From Pseudanabaena biceps PCC 7429 (lineage in GTDB: Bacteria; Cyanobacteriota; Cyanobacteriia; Pseudanabaenales; Pseudanabaenaceae), in NCBI RefSeq assembly GCF_000332215.1, contig NZ_ALWB01000008.1, forward strand, positions 1-52,516: a stretch of DNA of 52,516 nt. Direction: 5' to 3'. The notes under the pieces are model-generated. The model was not told the DNA's origin, did not search any database, and saw nothing but the letters and a program-made list of their open reading frames with translations. Shown here piece by piece: positions 1 to 8,423 of this stretch. The position numbers and the translations under genes were made by a program. Numbering within the stretch: position 1 is the first letter of the stretch; each line of letters opens with the position of its first letter.

Positions 1-60
1 TTGCGAAGCAACGCTTTCAAAAATTTCCTTGGTTTGGGTTTGAGCGCAAAGCGCTGTAAA
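1..60. repeat. Family D palindromic repeat, cut by the window edge
   Basis: This is the right half of a repeat seen complete at 5516-5622, 26120-26225, 45401-45507 and 51445-51551. It carries the right arm of the palindrome and then the conserved tail that ends in GCGCTGTAA. The left half lies outside the window. Confidence 0.85.
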
Positions 61-90
61 GCCCAAAGGGATGAAGGTTAGCGCTTGAGG

Positions 91-981
91 CTATTCGCGA
101 TCATCTTCAATGCGACTTGCTCCCTTTTCATAGAGTTTGCATATACCACGACGGCTATTTTTAATGAAACTACAGAACATTTGAATATCGGGATTATCGA
201 TAAATTCGGGTGCGGTTTCTAAAAATGCGATCGCTTGGGAACGATTGCGACTGGACTTATAAATAACCTCATAGGCTGAGAGAATGGCACGGCGGCGTTC
301 ATGGTTAAATCCATTGCGACGCAAGCCCAAGCGATTTAGCCCAAAGACCATATTTGTATCAACAGCCATGCAGTAGGGCGGGACATCCATGCCCAGACGA
401 GTTTGTCCGCGAATCATGGCGTAGGAGCCAATGCGCGTAAATTGATGTACTACCGAATCGCCGCCCATAAAGGCATGGTCGTGGACTTCCACATAGCCCG
501 CGAGTAAAACATTGTTGACAATGATGACGCGATTACCGATCTCGCAGTTATGGGCAATATGTGCGCCTGTAAATAACAAATTATCGTTACCGATTTTGGT
601 TGCTGAGCCTTCTTTTGTGCCACGATTTACCGTTACATATTCCCGCAATATATTGCGATCGCCGATTTCTACAAAACTAATCGCGCCTTTGTAGGAAGTA
701 TCCTGTGGCTCCGAGCCCACGATCGCCCCATAGCCAATTTGGTTATCATTGCCAATTTTTGTATGTCCCGTCACAATTGCTCTAGCGCGGATCTCGCAGC
801 GATCGCCGATTTCCACAAACTCATCAACAATAGCATCAGCCCCGATCGATGTCCCCTCGCCAATCTTGGCATTGGGATGAACGATCGCCCTTGGGTGAAT
901 TGTAATATTTCTATCTGGTTTAGTATTTGGTTCAGTATCTGGCTTGTTATCTGGCTTGTTATCTGGCTTGGTATTTGGCAT
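91..981 (-). CDS. lpxA: UDP-N-acetylglucosamine acyltransferase (LpxA)
   Basis: LpxA transfers an R-3-hydroxyacyl chain from acyl-ACP to UDP-GlcNAc, the first step of lipid A synthesis in the cytoplasm. The protein shows many isoleucine-rich hexapeptide repeats of a left-handed beta helix from about residue 28 (IHPRAIVHPNAKIGEGTSIG) to residue 200, including HIAHNCEIGN and the HQFTRIG segment, followed by the C-terminal helical domain. At 296 aa it is about 25 residues longer than usual LpxA. The excess is an N-terminal run of K-P-D-N-like units coded by a 12-bp tandem repeat that includes the start codon (912-983). The ATG at 981 is the only good start in frame before the IHPRA block. No other lipid A gene is adjacent. 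The family call is secure; the meaning of the N-terminal tail is unknown. Confidence 0.95.
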   Translation of the reverse strand: MPNTKPDNKPDNKPDTEPNTKPDRNITIHPRAIVHPNAKIGEGTSIGADAIVDEFVEIGDRCEIRARAIVTGHTKIGNDNQIGYGAIVGSEPQDTSYKGAISFVEIGDRNILREYVTVNRGTKEGSATKIGNDNLLFTGAHIAHNCEIGNRVIIVNNVLLAGYVEVHDHAFMGGDSVVHQFTRIGSYAMIRGQTRLGMDVPPYCMAVDTNMVFGLNRLGLRRNGFNHERRRAILSAYEVIYKSSRNRSQAIAFLETAPEFIDNPDIQMFCSFIKNSRRGICKLYEKGASRIEDDRE

Positions 982-983
982 GG
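912..983. repeat. 12-bp tandem repeat inside the lpxA 5' end
   Basis: Six consecutive 12-bp units of the type TATCTGGCTTGT (plus strand) occupy 912-983; two are identical and the others differ at one to four bases. Read on the minus strand they encode the K-P-D-N/T repeats at the LpxA N terminus. The last unit contains the start codon. Because the unit is a multiple of three, copy changes would lengthen or shorten the tail without a frameshift. Confidence 0.9.
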
Positions 984-1075
984 AAATAGGAATCTATAAC
1001 TTCGGGCAATAGAGAACAAGCAACAGTTTATCGTAATCGCTCACTAACTGCATAATACCAATTCCCAAAATCAGA

Positions 1076-1108
1076 GAGCGTACCGCCCGCGTAGCGGGCG
1101 GTACGCTC
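1076..1108. repeat. Family A palindrome core (lpxA-kinase gap)
   Basis: A perfect 15-bp inverted repeat (GAGCGTACCGCCCGC, loop GTA) sits downstream of the kinase gene. The same core with variable bases recurs at 7886, 27361, 32392, 36105, 40996 and 52493. This copy lacks clear family A outer ends, so it is a degenerate or solo core. It may act as a transcription terminator for the kinase gene. Confidence 0.8.
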
Positions 1109-1129
1109 TTCTAGGTTTTTTAGAAGAAA

Positions 1130-4057
1130 CTATGGCTTCTTGCTTTTGGTTAAAATGCCAAACTTATGCAGTCTCTGTACGATGCCCTCAAGCAGTTGAG
1201 CATAACTGTGATTAGTCTTTTGCAAGATTTTTTGCACCGAACCGCTCAAGCGAATACATTCATCATCACTTAGATCCCTTGCCGTAATAATAATGATCGG
1301 AATTAAGGGCGTATCATAGCGCAGCCTTAGCAAATGCATAAATTCAAACCCATCAATATTCGGCATCATCAGATCTAGCAAAATTAGTTGCGGTAACTGC
1401 TTAGTCATAATTTCTAAAGCCTCATGTCCATCCTGAGCTTCCACCACCAGACAGTTTTCCTTCTCCAACATTCGCTTTAGCATGGCTCTGACATTGAGGT
1501 CATCTTCCACTACTAATACTGATAACTGAGTCTTTACTTCAGGGCGATACTTGTCAATGGTGGTAATGAGGCGATCGCGATCGATGGGTTTAAATAGATA
1601 ATCATTTGCGCCAATTTCGTACCTCTCATGGGTCTCATCATTGACTGTCAGTAAAATAATGGGAATTCCTGAGGTTAAAGGCTGCGATTTTAGATCCCTT
1701 AGCAACTCCCAACTATGGATAGATGAGGTTTGCATATCGAGAATAATTGCACTAGGAAGGATTTGATGCGCTAACTCCAGCCCATCAGTAATATTTAGAG
1801 ATGAATAAATCCTAACTCCTAGATAGCTCAGATAGGATTGAGTGCATTGATGTAACATCAAATCATCGGCAACGATCAAAATCGATGGATAAGACTCATC
1901 TGAATTGGCAGGATTCAGTACGGAATATTCAGGCAATATGGTTGCCGCCAATTGATCCAGAGGGGGTTTTAACGGTGATTGGGTTAACTTTTCACAATCG
2001 GTAGGTAGACAAATCGTGAAGGTTGATCCTTTGCCTAACTCGCTCTCTACGTGAATATCTCCACCCATCATTTGGCATAGTCTTCTGCTAATGGCAAGCC
2101 CTAAGCCCGTACCGCCATATTGTCTTGTCGTCGAACTGTCGGCTTGATTAAAGGGTTGAAATAGGTTTTGTAAATTCTCTGGACTAATGCCGATGCCAGT
2201 ATCAGTAATTGTGAAATAGAAAATCTCGCCTTGCAGGGAATTGAGACGGTTCACTTTGATGGTAATTTCTCCAGACTTGGTGAATTTACAGGCATTGCTT
2301 AAAATATTTAATAGAACTTGACGCAGTCTTGTCATATCGGTGCGAATGGAACCAAGCTGCCGATCGCATTCGATATGGATTTGATTGCTGTTTTTGCTGA
2401 GTAAGGGTTCGATCGTTTTACAGGTTTCCCATACCAGCATCGGTAAATCGAAGTTGTCATAGTAAATTTCCAATTTACCCGCTTCGATTTTGGTCATGTC
2501 TAAAATATCATTAATCAAATCCAGCAGGTGCTTGCCAGATCGATAGATCTTTTGTAAATCTTCACCAAAATCATCTAATCCTAATAGAGCCGCATCTTCC
2601 TGCAACATCTCGCTATAGCCAATGATCGCATTCAAAGGAGTGCGTAATTCATGGCTCATATTGGCAATAAAGCTACTTTTCGTCCGATTGGCTTCTAAGG
2701 CGCGATCGCGGGCTAGGGACAATTCCTCATTCATCAGCCTTAGGGATTCCTCATCGCGTTTGCGACGCATTAAGGCTCCTAACTGCATTGCGATCGCCCC
2801 AATCAATCCTACTAATTGTTGATCGCCATCATTGGGACTGCGGGTGAAAAAAGCGATGATCGCTACCACATTAGTGTCAGCACTGACGGGAATAGCCAGC
2901 CCCGACTGTAACCCACATTCCAAAGCAGGATATTTACGAAGAAAATTTAATTCCGTTTCTAAAGAGATATCCCAAATCCATTCGGGACGCTGATATTCCC
3001 AAACCCTTCCTGGAAAGCCAATGCCCGAAGGGAATGAAATTCTCTCACTCAGTTGGCGGAATTCTTCCAAGCCTTCAAGGCTACTGTACCAAGCAGGGCT
3101 ACATACCAAAATTTGTTTTTCGTCTCCCGCTGGAACCCAAGCCTCGCCATAGTCCCATCCTGTGAACTGGCAAATTTTCCGCAGGGCAATTTCTAAAGCG
3201 GTTTGAAAATCATTAACCGCACTAATTTCTAACGTTAAGCTCTGCAATAATTGCGATTCTTCCTCGGCTCTCTTTCGCTGAGAGATATCTTGTACGGTTC
3301 CTTCAAAACCAATCAAAACCCCATCAAAATCTCTTACGGCGCGGACGTTTTCTGAAATCCAGATTTTCGTACCATCGCGTCGATAAACCTGTGACTCAAA
3401 ATTAGAAACTGTGTCATGGGTTCGTAAAATATTAATAAATTCTTGACGACGATTGGGATTGACGTAAATTTGGTTGGCGATATTGGTGACGTTATTAATT
3501 AGGGATTCTGAAGAGGGATACCCATAAATTTGCGCCAACATGGGATTCGCAATTAAGTAGCGTCCATCAATCGTTGTCTGAAAAATCCCCTCAACCGCAT
3601 TCTCAAAAATACTCGTATATTTAGCTTCAGCATTTTCTAGATCGTTGCGAAGCTGGGATGTTCTCGATTTTAATAGTTTATGAATTTCCGTTGCCTGTTG
3701 GACGACCTTCGTTAACTCCTCGACCTTGTAGGGCTTAGTAATGTATTGAAAAACCTTTGATTGATTGATTGCCTCGACCAAATCCTTAATATCTGCATGG
3801 GCAGTTAAGATAATCCGTAGAGTATCGGGATACAGCTCAGCAACTTGACTTAAAAACTCCGTGCCAGACATCATCGGCATCCGCTGATCGGAGACAATCA
3901 CGGCGATATCTGGCTCGTTTGCTAAAATTTCTAACGCATCAAATCCATTTTTAGCTCGTAGGACTTGATAGCCTCGATGAAAAATGCGCTGAAGTAGATC
4001 TAAGTTATCTGCTTCATCATCAACAATCAATAATTTGGTTTTTTGTGAGCTATACAT
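1130..4057 (-). CDS. Hybrid sensor histidine kinase with three receiver domains (REC-PAS-GAF-HisKA-HATPase-REC-REC)
   Basis: This is a 975-aa soluble phosphorelay protein. Domains in order: a receiver (residues 5-125; acidic pair D13/D14, phosphoacceptor D57 in IVSDQRMP), a PAS domain with PAC tail (about 145-265), a GAF domain (about 275-440), a HisKA dimerisation domain with phosphorylatable H469 in [20 protein letters not shown], an ATPase domain with the [13 protein letters not shown]2 box, and two more receivers (about 735-850 and 855-965), with phosphoacceptor aspartates in IILDMQ and [16 protein letters not shown]. There is no membrane segment, so the signal is probably cytosolic or comes from a partner through the first receiver. 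The ligands of the PAS and GAF domains cannot be read from sequence. It is a single gene with no adjacent output regulator. Confidence 0.93.
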   Translation of the reverse strand: MYSSQKTKLLIVDDEADNLDLLQRIFHRGYQVLRAKNGFDALEILANEPDIAVIVSDQRMPMMSGTEFLSQVAELYPDTLRIILTAHADIKDLVEAINQSKVFQYITKPYKVEELTKVVQQATEIHKLLKSRTSQLRNDLENAEAKYTSIFENAVEGIFQTTIDGRYLIANPMLAQIYGYPSSESLINNVTNIANQIYVNPNRRQEFINILRTHDTVSNFESQVYRRDGTKIWISENVRAVRDFDGVLIGFEGTVQDISQRKRAEEESQLLQSLTLEISAVNDFQTALEIALRKICQFTGWDYGEAWVPAGDEKQILVCSPAWYSSLEGLEEFRQLSERISFPSGIGFPGRVWEYQRPEWIWDISLETELNFLRKYPALECGLQSGLAIPVSADTNVVAIIAFFTRSPNDGDQQLVGLIGAIAMQLGALMRRKRDEESLRLMNEELSLARDRALEANRTKSSFIANMSHELRTPLNAIIGYSEMLQEDAALLGLDDFGEDLQKIYRSGKHLLDLINDILDMTKIEAGKLEIYYDNFDLPMLVWETCKTIEPLLSKNSNQIHIECDRQLGSIRTDMTRLRQVLLNILSNACKFTKSGEITIKVNRLNSLQGEIFYFTITDTGIGISPENLQNLFQPFNQADSSTTRQYGGTGLGLAISRRLCQMMGGDIHVESELGKGSTFTICLPTDCEKLTQSPLKPPLDQLAATILPEYSVLNPANSDESYPSILIVADDLMLHQCTQSYLSYLGVRIYSSLNITDGLELAHQILPSAIILDMQTSSIHSWELLRDLKSQPLTSGIPIILLTVNDETHERYEIGANDYLFKPIDRDRLITTIDKYRPEVKTQLSVLVVEDDLNVRAMLKRMLEKENCLVVEAQDGHEALEIMTKQLPQLILLDLMMPNIDGFEFMHLLRLRYDTPLIPIIIITARDLSDDECIRLSGSVQKILQKTNHSYAQLLEGIVQRLHKFGILTKSKKP

Positions 4058-4374
4058 GTATGTGGTTACAAGGTTTTTTTCGCATTAAGGTAAGCGCCTA
4101 CAACAATTCTCATTATGGAACCAATTTCAAGATTTATGGCACTTGTGATGTGGCAAACCTGAAAATAGTTTTTGGTAGAAAGTCCCCCAACAGCAGATTT
4201 TCTGTAAACCAAATTTTTATAATGAAAACTGAATCAATCAAATATTTCTGACAGCAATCTTCCCATGGAAGGGGTGAAGGGTTTGTGTCCTTGCCAAAAG
4301 CAGAGACTCGACCGTTTATTTCAGTAGACTGGAAAACACTAGAGTTAATTTTTTTATAATTTAAGCAAAAAAAT
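4058..4374. other. Intergenic region between divergent kinase and epimerase genes
   Basis: This 317-bp gap must contain both divergent promoters. I see no strong hairpin, repeat or convincing -35/-10 pair. Short open frames here (for example 4045-4251 plus) have no family features and look spurious. Confidence 0.5.
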
Positions 4375-5298
4375 ATGATGCAAATTGTAGTGACGGGTGC
4401 TACTGGATTTATCGGGATAAAATTGGTCGAGCGTCTACAGGCTTTGGGCGATCGCATTATTGTCCTAGCTCGCAATTATCAAAAGGCAAGCTTACAATTT
4501 CCTCAGGCGGATTTCCCCAATGTGGAAGTAATTGGCTACAACCCCTTGGAGCTTGGGGAATGGACAAGGGTGATATCTGGCAGTGATGCCGTAATTAATC
4601 TCGCAGGAGAACCCCTTGCGGGGGTGCGCTGGACAGAAAATCGCAAACAGCAGATCCGCGATAGTCGTATTTTAACGACGAAAAAGTTAGTTGAAGCGAT
4701 CGCGAAATCCGATCAAAAACCACGAGTCCTCATCAGTGGTTCGGCGATCGGCTATTACGGCACGAGCCCTGATAAGTCCTTTGATGAATATAGCTATGCA
4801 GGCGATGACTTTCTTGCTAATGTTTGCAAAGATTGGGAAGCTGAGGCGGATGCCGTAACTGGCTTAGGTGTACGGTTAGTTAAGCTGAGAACGGGAATTG
4901 TATTGGGGCTGGGTGGCGCGATCGCCAAGATGCTACCGATTTTTCAGATTGGTGGTGGGGGCAAAATCGGTAGTGGTAAACAATGGTTTTCTTGGATTCA
5001 TCGAGATGATCTCGTTAATCTGATCATTTATGCTTTACAAGATGATCGGATCGTTGGTGCTTTAAATGCGACAGCTCCGCAAGCAGTTACCAATGAAGAC
5101 TTTACCGTTGCTTTTGCTAAAGCGATTAAACGTCCAGCCTTTTTACCTGTGCCTGCGGCAGCATTGATTTTGGTGTTTGGTGAAGGGGCAACGGTTTTAC
5201 TAGATGGTCAGCGCGTTGTGCCCCATAAAGCCCAGATTAATAAGTTCGCTTTCCGATATCCTGATATTGATTCAGCCTTAGGGCAAATTTTTGCTTAA
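4375..5298 (+). CDS. TIGR01777-type NAD-dependent epimerase (SDR39U1/YfcH family)
   Basis: This is an extended short-chain dehydrogenase-like protein of 307 aa. The N terminus begins with a Rossmann strand and a GATGFIG nucleotide-binding loop (residues 8-15). The middle has the SGSAIGYYG block typical of the family in place of the usual Ser-Tyr-Lys arrangement. The C terminus (VVPHKAQINKFAFRYPDI) matches the DUF1731 tail. The length is usual for the family. The substrate is unknown; in plants and cyanobacteria relatives have been linked to plastid or cell division roles, but nothing here proves that. ATG at 4375 or the next codon at 4378 could be the start. Confidence 0.9.
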   Translation: MMQIVVTGATGFIGIKLVERLQALGDRIIVLARNYQKASLQFPQADFPNVEVIGYNPLELGEWTRVISGSDAVINLAGEPLAGVRWTENRKQQIRDSRILTTKKLVEAIAKSDQKPRVLISGSAIGYYGTSPDKSFDEYSYAGDDFLANVCKDWEAEADAVTGLGVRLVKLRTGIVLGLGGAIAKMLPIFQIGGGGKIGSGKQWFSWIHRDDLVNLIIYALQDDRIVGALNATAPQAVTNEDFTVAFAKAIKRPAFLPVPAAALILVFGEGATVLLDGQRVVPHKAQINKFAFRYPDIDSALGQIFA

Positions 5299-5330
5299 TA
5301 TTTTTGCTTAATATTTGCTTAATATTTTTT

Positions 5331-5432
5331 CTTACTCCCTTCCCACCAAAGCAATAGACAGACAAAACCAAGAATTAGACGTTGCGGCGCTTTGCGCCGC
5401 AACGTCTAATTCTTCACTGGGAAGGGAGTAAG
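5331..5432. repeat. Family F palindromic element
   Basis: The outer ends are inverted repeats (CTTACTCCCTTCCCA at 5331-5345, TGGGAAGGGAGTAAG at 5418-5432). Inside is a perfect hairpin at 5371-5413 built on GTTGCGGCGC with loop TTT. A related copy lies at 24980-25060. It is the first of three repeats packed end to end downstream of the epimerase gene. Confidence 0.85.
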
Positions 5433-5515
5433 TACCTCAGCATAATTAAAATCCAGATCTAAAACCTACGGCGCAAGTGCAGCGTACGCCGCAGGTTTTA
5501 GGGCTTTATACTTAA
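5433..5515. repeat. Family B palindromic element
   Basis: Family B ends (CTCAGCATAATTAAAATCCAGA on the left, a TTTATACTTAATTA-type end on the right) flank a palindrome at 5461-5499 with arms AAAACCTACGGCG and its near complement. It abuts the family D repeat that follows. Confidence 0.8.
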
Positions 5516-5622
5516 TTACAGCAATTATCGATCAAACGAACCACAAAGAAATTTTTGAAAGCGTTGCAAAGCAACGCTTTCAAAAATTTCTTTGGTTTGG
5601 GTTTGAGCGCAATGCGCTGTAA
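5516..5622. repeat. Family D palindromic element, complete
   Basis: The element runs from TTACAGCAATTATCGATC to GCGCTGTAA, so the tips TTACAGC/GCTGTAA are inverted. The centre is a long perfect palindrome (AGAAATTTTTGAAAGCGTTG and complement). Confidence 0.88.
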
Positions 5623-5635
5623 GTTCACTTAGCTT

Positions 5636-5675
5636 AACAAAAAAAGAGAGTGAATTATTTCACTCTCTTTTTTTT
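5636..5675 (-). terminator. Bidirectional intrinsic terminator downstream of tRNA-Tyr
   Basis: A hairpin with arms AAAAAAGAGAGTGAA and TTCACTCTCTTTTTT and a 4-base loop lies just past the tRNA 3' end on the minus strand. The A-rich and T-rich flanks let it work in both directions. Confidence 0.85.
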
Positions 5676-5677
5676 GA

Positions 5678-5759
5678 TGGGCCGAGCTGGATTTGAACCA
5701 GCGTAGGCGTAGCCAGCGGATTTACAGTCCGCCCCCATTAACCACTCGGGCATCGACCC
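5678..5759 (-). tRNA. tRNA-Tyr (GTA)
   Basis: Read on the minus strand, the 82-nt sequence starts GGGTCGATGCCCGAGTGG and ends in CTCGGCCCA. The acceptor stem pairs GGGTCGA with TCGGCCC (one T-G wobble), followed by discriminator A. The anticodon loop CTGTAAA gives anticodon GTA. A long variable arm is present, as expected for bacterial tRNA-Tyr. CCA is not encoded. Confidence 0.95.
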
Positions 5760-5915
5760 TTGGCTTGTTTTCCAAGCGAATCTAATCATATACACTTATT
5801 GCATTACTTGCAATAGCTATTTCAAAAAAAATTAAAATCGGGTCAAAAAATTTTCAATGTAGCCGTAGGTGGAGATTGGCATTGCTATAGGCAAGGTTTA
5901 ATCTGCTATAGCGCT

Positions 5916-6785
5916 CTATAGCGATATTTTTTGGGGAAATCTGGCAAATCCCAGCGATATCGCGCTGAGAAATGCAATCCCCATGATCCCTGCGATCGGA
6001 TTGCCATTAATGCCTGTAACCCACTCAGGAACTATCCCTGTCGGCGCTAGCCAATGCGTCGTATTAACAATGTAGTAACACCAGACTAGACCCGCATGTA
6101 GACCTATGGATATTCCTAGTCTGCCGTTACATCTACGTCTGGCGAGGACAAGAGCAATGCTGAGCATGACTAAACCTAGAAACTGACTCCATGTCGCCAA
6201 AATTACGCTTAGGGGTTTGATAAAGTGCAAGATTGCGAATACGAAACTACAACCGATTAAGGCGGCTTTTGGCGAATAATCCCGCTCTAACTCTGATAGA
6301 ATCCAACCCCGAAACAACATTTCTTCTGCAAATCCTACCCCCACTGAAGTTAATAACCCAGGGGCGATCGCTCCTTGCCAATCCACAAAATACAATCCGA
6401 TCGCTGGTAATAGCCTTGCAGGTAAAGGATGCCGCCAATCGACACTTTGAGACACCAGCCATCCCAGACTCACTTGCAAGCTAAAAAAAATAATAAGGGT
6501 TACACAGCCCAATCCTAATCCCAGCAAAAAATCCCGCCCATTTTCTTTCGTAAATAACAGTCCGTAATAGCGGTAAGGATGTAAATATTTGGCGATTTTA
6601 CGCCCCCATCCCCAAATTAATCCCAAAAATCCGCAGTACAACAAAATTGTCAAACCAACGCCGACGGATTCCCCCCAAATTAAATACATCGGAGCTGCGA
6701 TTGGTAGCCAAAGCAGCAATAAAGTTATTAAAAAAAGTAGGATACGGATTGGGGCTGGATAGGAATTGAGGCGATCGCGATTCAC
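5916..6785 (-). CDS. CPBP family intramembrane glutamic endopeptidase
   Basis: This is a 289-aa multi-pass membrane protein with hydrophobic stretches near residues 13-36, 42-60, 86-110, 140-155, 175-215 and 265-280. It has the family's catalytic signatures: EEMLFRGW with E154/E155 and R159, and FAILHF with H187. CPBP (Abi/CAAX-related) proteases cut membrane-embedded substrates; the substrate here is unknown. The start is GTG at 6785 with only a weak ribosome binding site; an inverted repeat (6792-6830) lies directly upstream. It has no co-transcribed neighbour. Confidence 0.9.
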   Translation of the reverse strand: MNRDRLNSYPAPIRILLFLITLLLLWLPIAAPMYLIWGESVGVGLTILLYCGFLGLIWGWGRKIAKYLHPYRYYGLLFTKENGRDFLLGLGLGCVTLIIFFSLQVSLGWLVSQSVDWRHPLPARLLPAIGLYFVDWQGAIAPGLLTSVGVGFAEEMLFRGWILSELERDYSPKAALIGCSFVFAILHFIKPLSVILATWSQFLGLVMLSIALVLARRRCNGRLGISIGLHAGLVWCYYIVNTTHWLAPTGIVPEWVTGINGNPIAGIMGIAFLSAISLGFARFPQKISL

Positions 6786-6791
6786 AATAAA

Positions 6792-6830
6792 AGAACAGGT
6801 AGGATGGTTATTACCAATCCTACCTGTTCT
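6792..6830. repeat. Inverted repeat in the 5' region of the CPBP gene
   Basis: The arms AGAACAGGTAGGAT and ATCCTACCTGTTCT flank a short centre, 6 bases upstream of the GTG start on the minus strand. It may be another palindromic element or a 5'-UTR hairpin that could affect translation. Confidence 0.6.
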
Positions 6831-6862
6831 CTATCCATTGCTGAGAGCTATATTCAAATCCT

Positions 6863-6919
6863 AAAATCCATAGAAGATAAGGGCAGCGTGAAACGCTGCC
6901 CTTATCTTCTATGGATTTT
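6863..6919. repeat. Perfect 57-bp palindrome
   Basis: The arms begin AAAATCCATAGAAGATAAGG and pair perfectly over 26 bases around a TGAAA loop. This core sequence is not seen elsewhere in the window. Confidence 0.85.
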
Positions 6920-6945
6920 GTTCTAATGGGATCGGCTACAGATAT

Positions 6946-7048
6946 AAGTAGCTGGGCATAATTAAAATCCAGAGTCAAAACCTATAGCGCACGCACAGCG
7001 TGCGCTATAGGTTTTGGGGTTTTATATTTAATTGCGCCTATCTGCTTA
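6946..7048. repeat. Family B palindromic element
   Basis: The left end AAGTAGCTGGGCATAATTAA and the right end TTAATTGCGCCTATCTGCTTA are imperfect inverted copies of each other. They flank a palindromic core at 6977-7015 with arms AAAACCTATAGCGCACGC. Located downstream of clpS. Confidence 0.88.
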
Positions 7049-7099
7049 TATAGGAAAATATAGGAAAACATTATAGGGAAATTTATGAATTGCCCTTAC

Positions 7100-7381
7100 C
7101 TATGACTCTGGCTCGATTGTGCTAGTTAAACCTTTACTTTGTAACCCTTCACAATAGAACTCAGCATGTTCCTGTACACAAGTAATTACTAGGGCACAAC
7201 CACTGGCATGGGCTGCCATCATAATATCTACCGCTTGGGGTTGGGTTAACCCATTGACAACTTGCATTAAGGTTTGCACTACATATTCCATAGAATTGTA
7301 ATCGTCATTATGTAAGAGCACGCGATATCTTGGTGCAATTTTGCGTATGGTTTCAGGACGAGTAACAGTTTCGGTAGCCAT
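7100..7381 (-). CDS. clpS: ATP-dependent Clp protease adaptor ClpS
   Basis: This 93-aa protein matches ClpS over nearly its full length. Key features are YRVLLHNDDYNSMEYVVQTL, where the Asn-Asp-Asp forms part of the N-degron binding site, followed by the MMAAHASGCALV helix lining the pocket and a C-terminal EFYCEGLQSKGLTSTIEPE segment. ClpS binds the N domain of ClpA/ClpC and hands over substrates with destabilising N-terminal residues. Cyanobacteria often carry two ClpS paralogues; this one has the classic HNDD motif. It is monocistronic. A probable ribosome binding site AGGAGG lies before the ATG at 7381. Confidence 0.95.
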   Translation of the reverse strand: MATETVTRPETIRKIAPRYRVLLHNDDYNSMEYVVQTLMQVVNGLTQPQAVDIMMAAHASGCALVITCVQEHAEFYCEGLQSKGLTSTIEPES

Positions 7382-7707
7382 AGATTTGGTTGCCTCCTAT
7401 AGGAATTAATTTATGATTTCGGATAATCGCAGGGTTTAAGTTTTGCGCATTAAGGGAAAAGTGTTTGCAAGTATGCAATGTAGGTAGGACACATTTCAGT
7501 CTCATGCTTGTGCGATAAATTTGAAAGCCGAGACAGTAATAATACTTAATGGGTATCTACCCATATTATAAATAGAATTCCCAAAAATGTGAAGTGTAGG
7601 GATTACGCCCGACTAAAAACCTAAAAGATGTCTTGGAAATCTGTAATCCTGCGATCGCGATGCTCATTACGCTATTTGTATTAAGCTACGCTGTTCCCAG
7701 TGCATAA
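7382..7707. other. clpS upstream region, no gene seen
   Basis: This stretch must carry the clpS promoter. I see no open frame with family features and no strong palindrome before the family C element begins at 7708. Confidence 0.5.
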
Positions 7708-7859
7708 TTAACGTCAGTTCGGGTTAAATTGGCAAATTTTCAAAGCCCAAAAGTAAAAGCCTTGCTACGCAAGGCTTTTACTTTTGGGCTTTGAGAAAGG
7801 GTTTGTGTAACAAACCCTTTCTCAAAGCCTACTTCAAATTATCCTGAACTCACGTTAAT
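7708..7859. repeat. Family C double-hairpin element with 17-bp inverted ends
   Basis: The ends ATTAACGTCAGTTCGGG (7708-) and, inverted, ATTAACGTGAGTTCAGG (ending 7859) differ at two positions. Inside are two consecutive perfect hairpins: 7741-7793 (GTAAAAGCCTTGC arms) and 7790-7828 (GAGAAAGGGTTTGT arms). A second, left-truncated copy follows the pentapeptide gene at 20544-20650. The whole unit looks like a non-autonomous mobile element. Confidence 0.8.
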
Positions 7860-7954
7860 CTAAGCATAAGTAAACTTAAAACCAGAGAGCGTACCGCCCG
7901 CTATGCAGGCGGCACGCTCTCTGGTTTGTTTTTTTAATTATGCTTAGCTACTTA
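7860..7954. repeat. Family A palindromic element
   Basis: The outer ends TAAGCATAAGTAAACTTAAA and AATTATGCTTAGCTACTTAT surround the GAGAGCGTACCGCCCGC palindrome at 7886-7922. The right end runs into the 3' end of the next minus-strand gene and supplies its stop codon. Confidence 0.85.
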
Positions 7955-8171
7955 TTTGAAAATCTTCGACTTCTACAACATCGCCAATCATTGTAAATGA
8001 CATCACATCTTCGCGGACTTTTGCCGTAACGCTCACTTTCAGTCCATCTTGTAAAATCCCTTCAGGTGCGGGCTGCCAAATTTCATATTGCTCTTGGGTA
8101 TCAGTAGCGATCGCCCAAGCCCCCGTACCAATATCAATATATTCTACCGTGCCAACAATTTTAATATCCAT
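7944..8171 (-). CDS. Small conserved hypothetical protein
   Basis: I do not recognise the family. The 75-aa protein from the ATG at 8171 (MDIKIVGTVEYIDIGTG) is acidic, soluble and beta-rich, with alternating hydrophobic strands such as LKVSVTAKV and SFTMIGDVVEVEDF. That pattern is compatible with a small OB-like or SH3-like barrel, but no motif proves it. A frame extends upstream to 8204, but AAGGGATATT just before 8171 is a good ribosome binding site, so the shorter form is preferred. The final Ser-Ser and stop (AGT AGC TAA) come from the end of the adjacent family A repeat, so the native C terminus may have been changed by that insertion. Confidence 0.6.
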   Translation of the reverse strand: MDIKIVGTVEYIDIGTGAWAIATDTQEQYEIWQPAPEGILQDGLKVSVTAKVREDVMSFTMIGDVVEVEDFQISS

Positions 8172-8208
8172 AATATCCCTTGTATATAGCCTGTATATAG
8201 CCATTTTC

Positions 8209-8312
8209 TATAGCGCTTCGCGCTCAAGTCCAAACCAAGGAAATTTTTGAAAGCGTTGCTTCGCAGCGCTTTCAAAAATTTCCTTGTGGTTCGTTTGCTC
8301 AATAATTGCTGT
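8209..8312. repeat. Family D palindromic element, inverted orientation
   Basis: It is the reverse of the copy at 5516, from a TATAGCGCTTCGCGCTCAAG-type end to AATTGCTGTG. The central palindrome GGAAATTTTTGAAAGCGTTG is nearly perfect, with one mismatch at the base of the loop. Confidence 0.85.
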
Positions 8313-8313
8313 G

Positions 8314-8423
8314 TATTATACCAAATTACAAAATGGCTACGCCATTTTGTAATTTTAAAACCCTTACTGGGTTTGGTTTTCAACTCCCAAAAGTGTAGCC
8401 ACACTTTTGGGAGTTGGTATTAT
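8314..8423. repeat. Family E composite element (two hairpins)
   Basis: The tips TATTATACCAA and TTGGTATTA are inverted. Two different hairpins lie inside: AAATTACAAAATGGC with loop TAC, and CAACTCCCAAAAGTGTGGC-like arms. A conserved spacer, AAAACCCTTACTGGGTTTGG, separates them. The same architecture with different arm sequences occurs at 15447-15550; short one-hairpin versions lie at 14200 and 16967. Confidence 0.85.

Noticed and set aside
4045-4251. Small plus-strand ORF between kinase and epimerase
   Set aside because: It overlaps the kinase start, has no ribosome binding site and shows no family-like composition.
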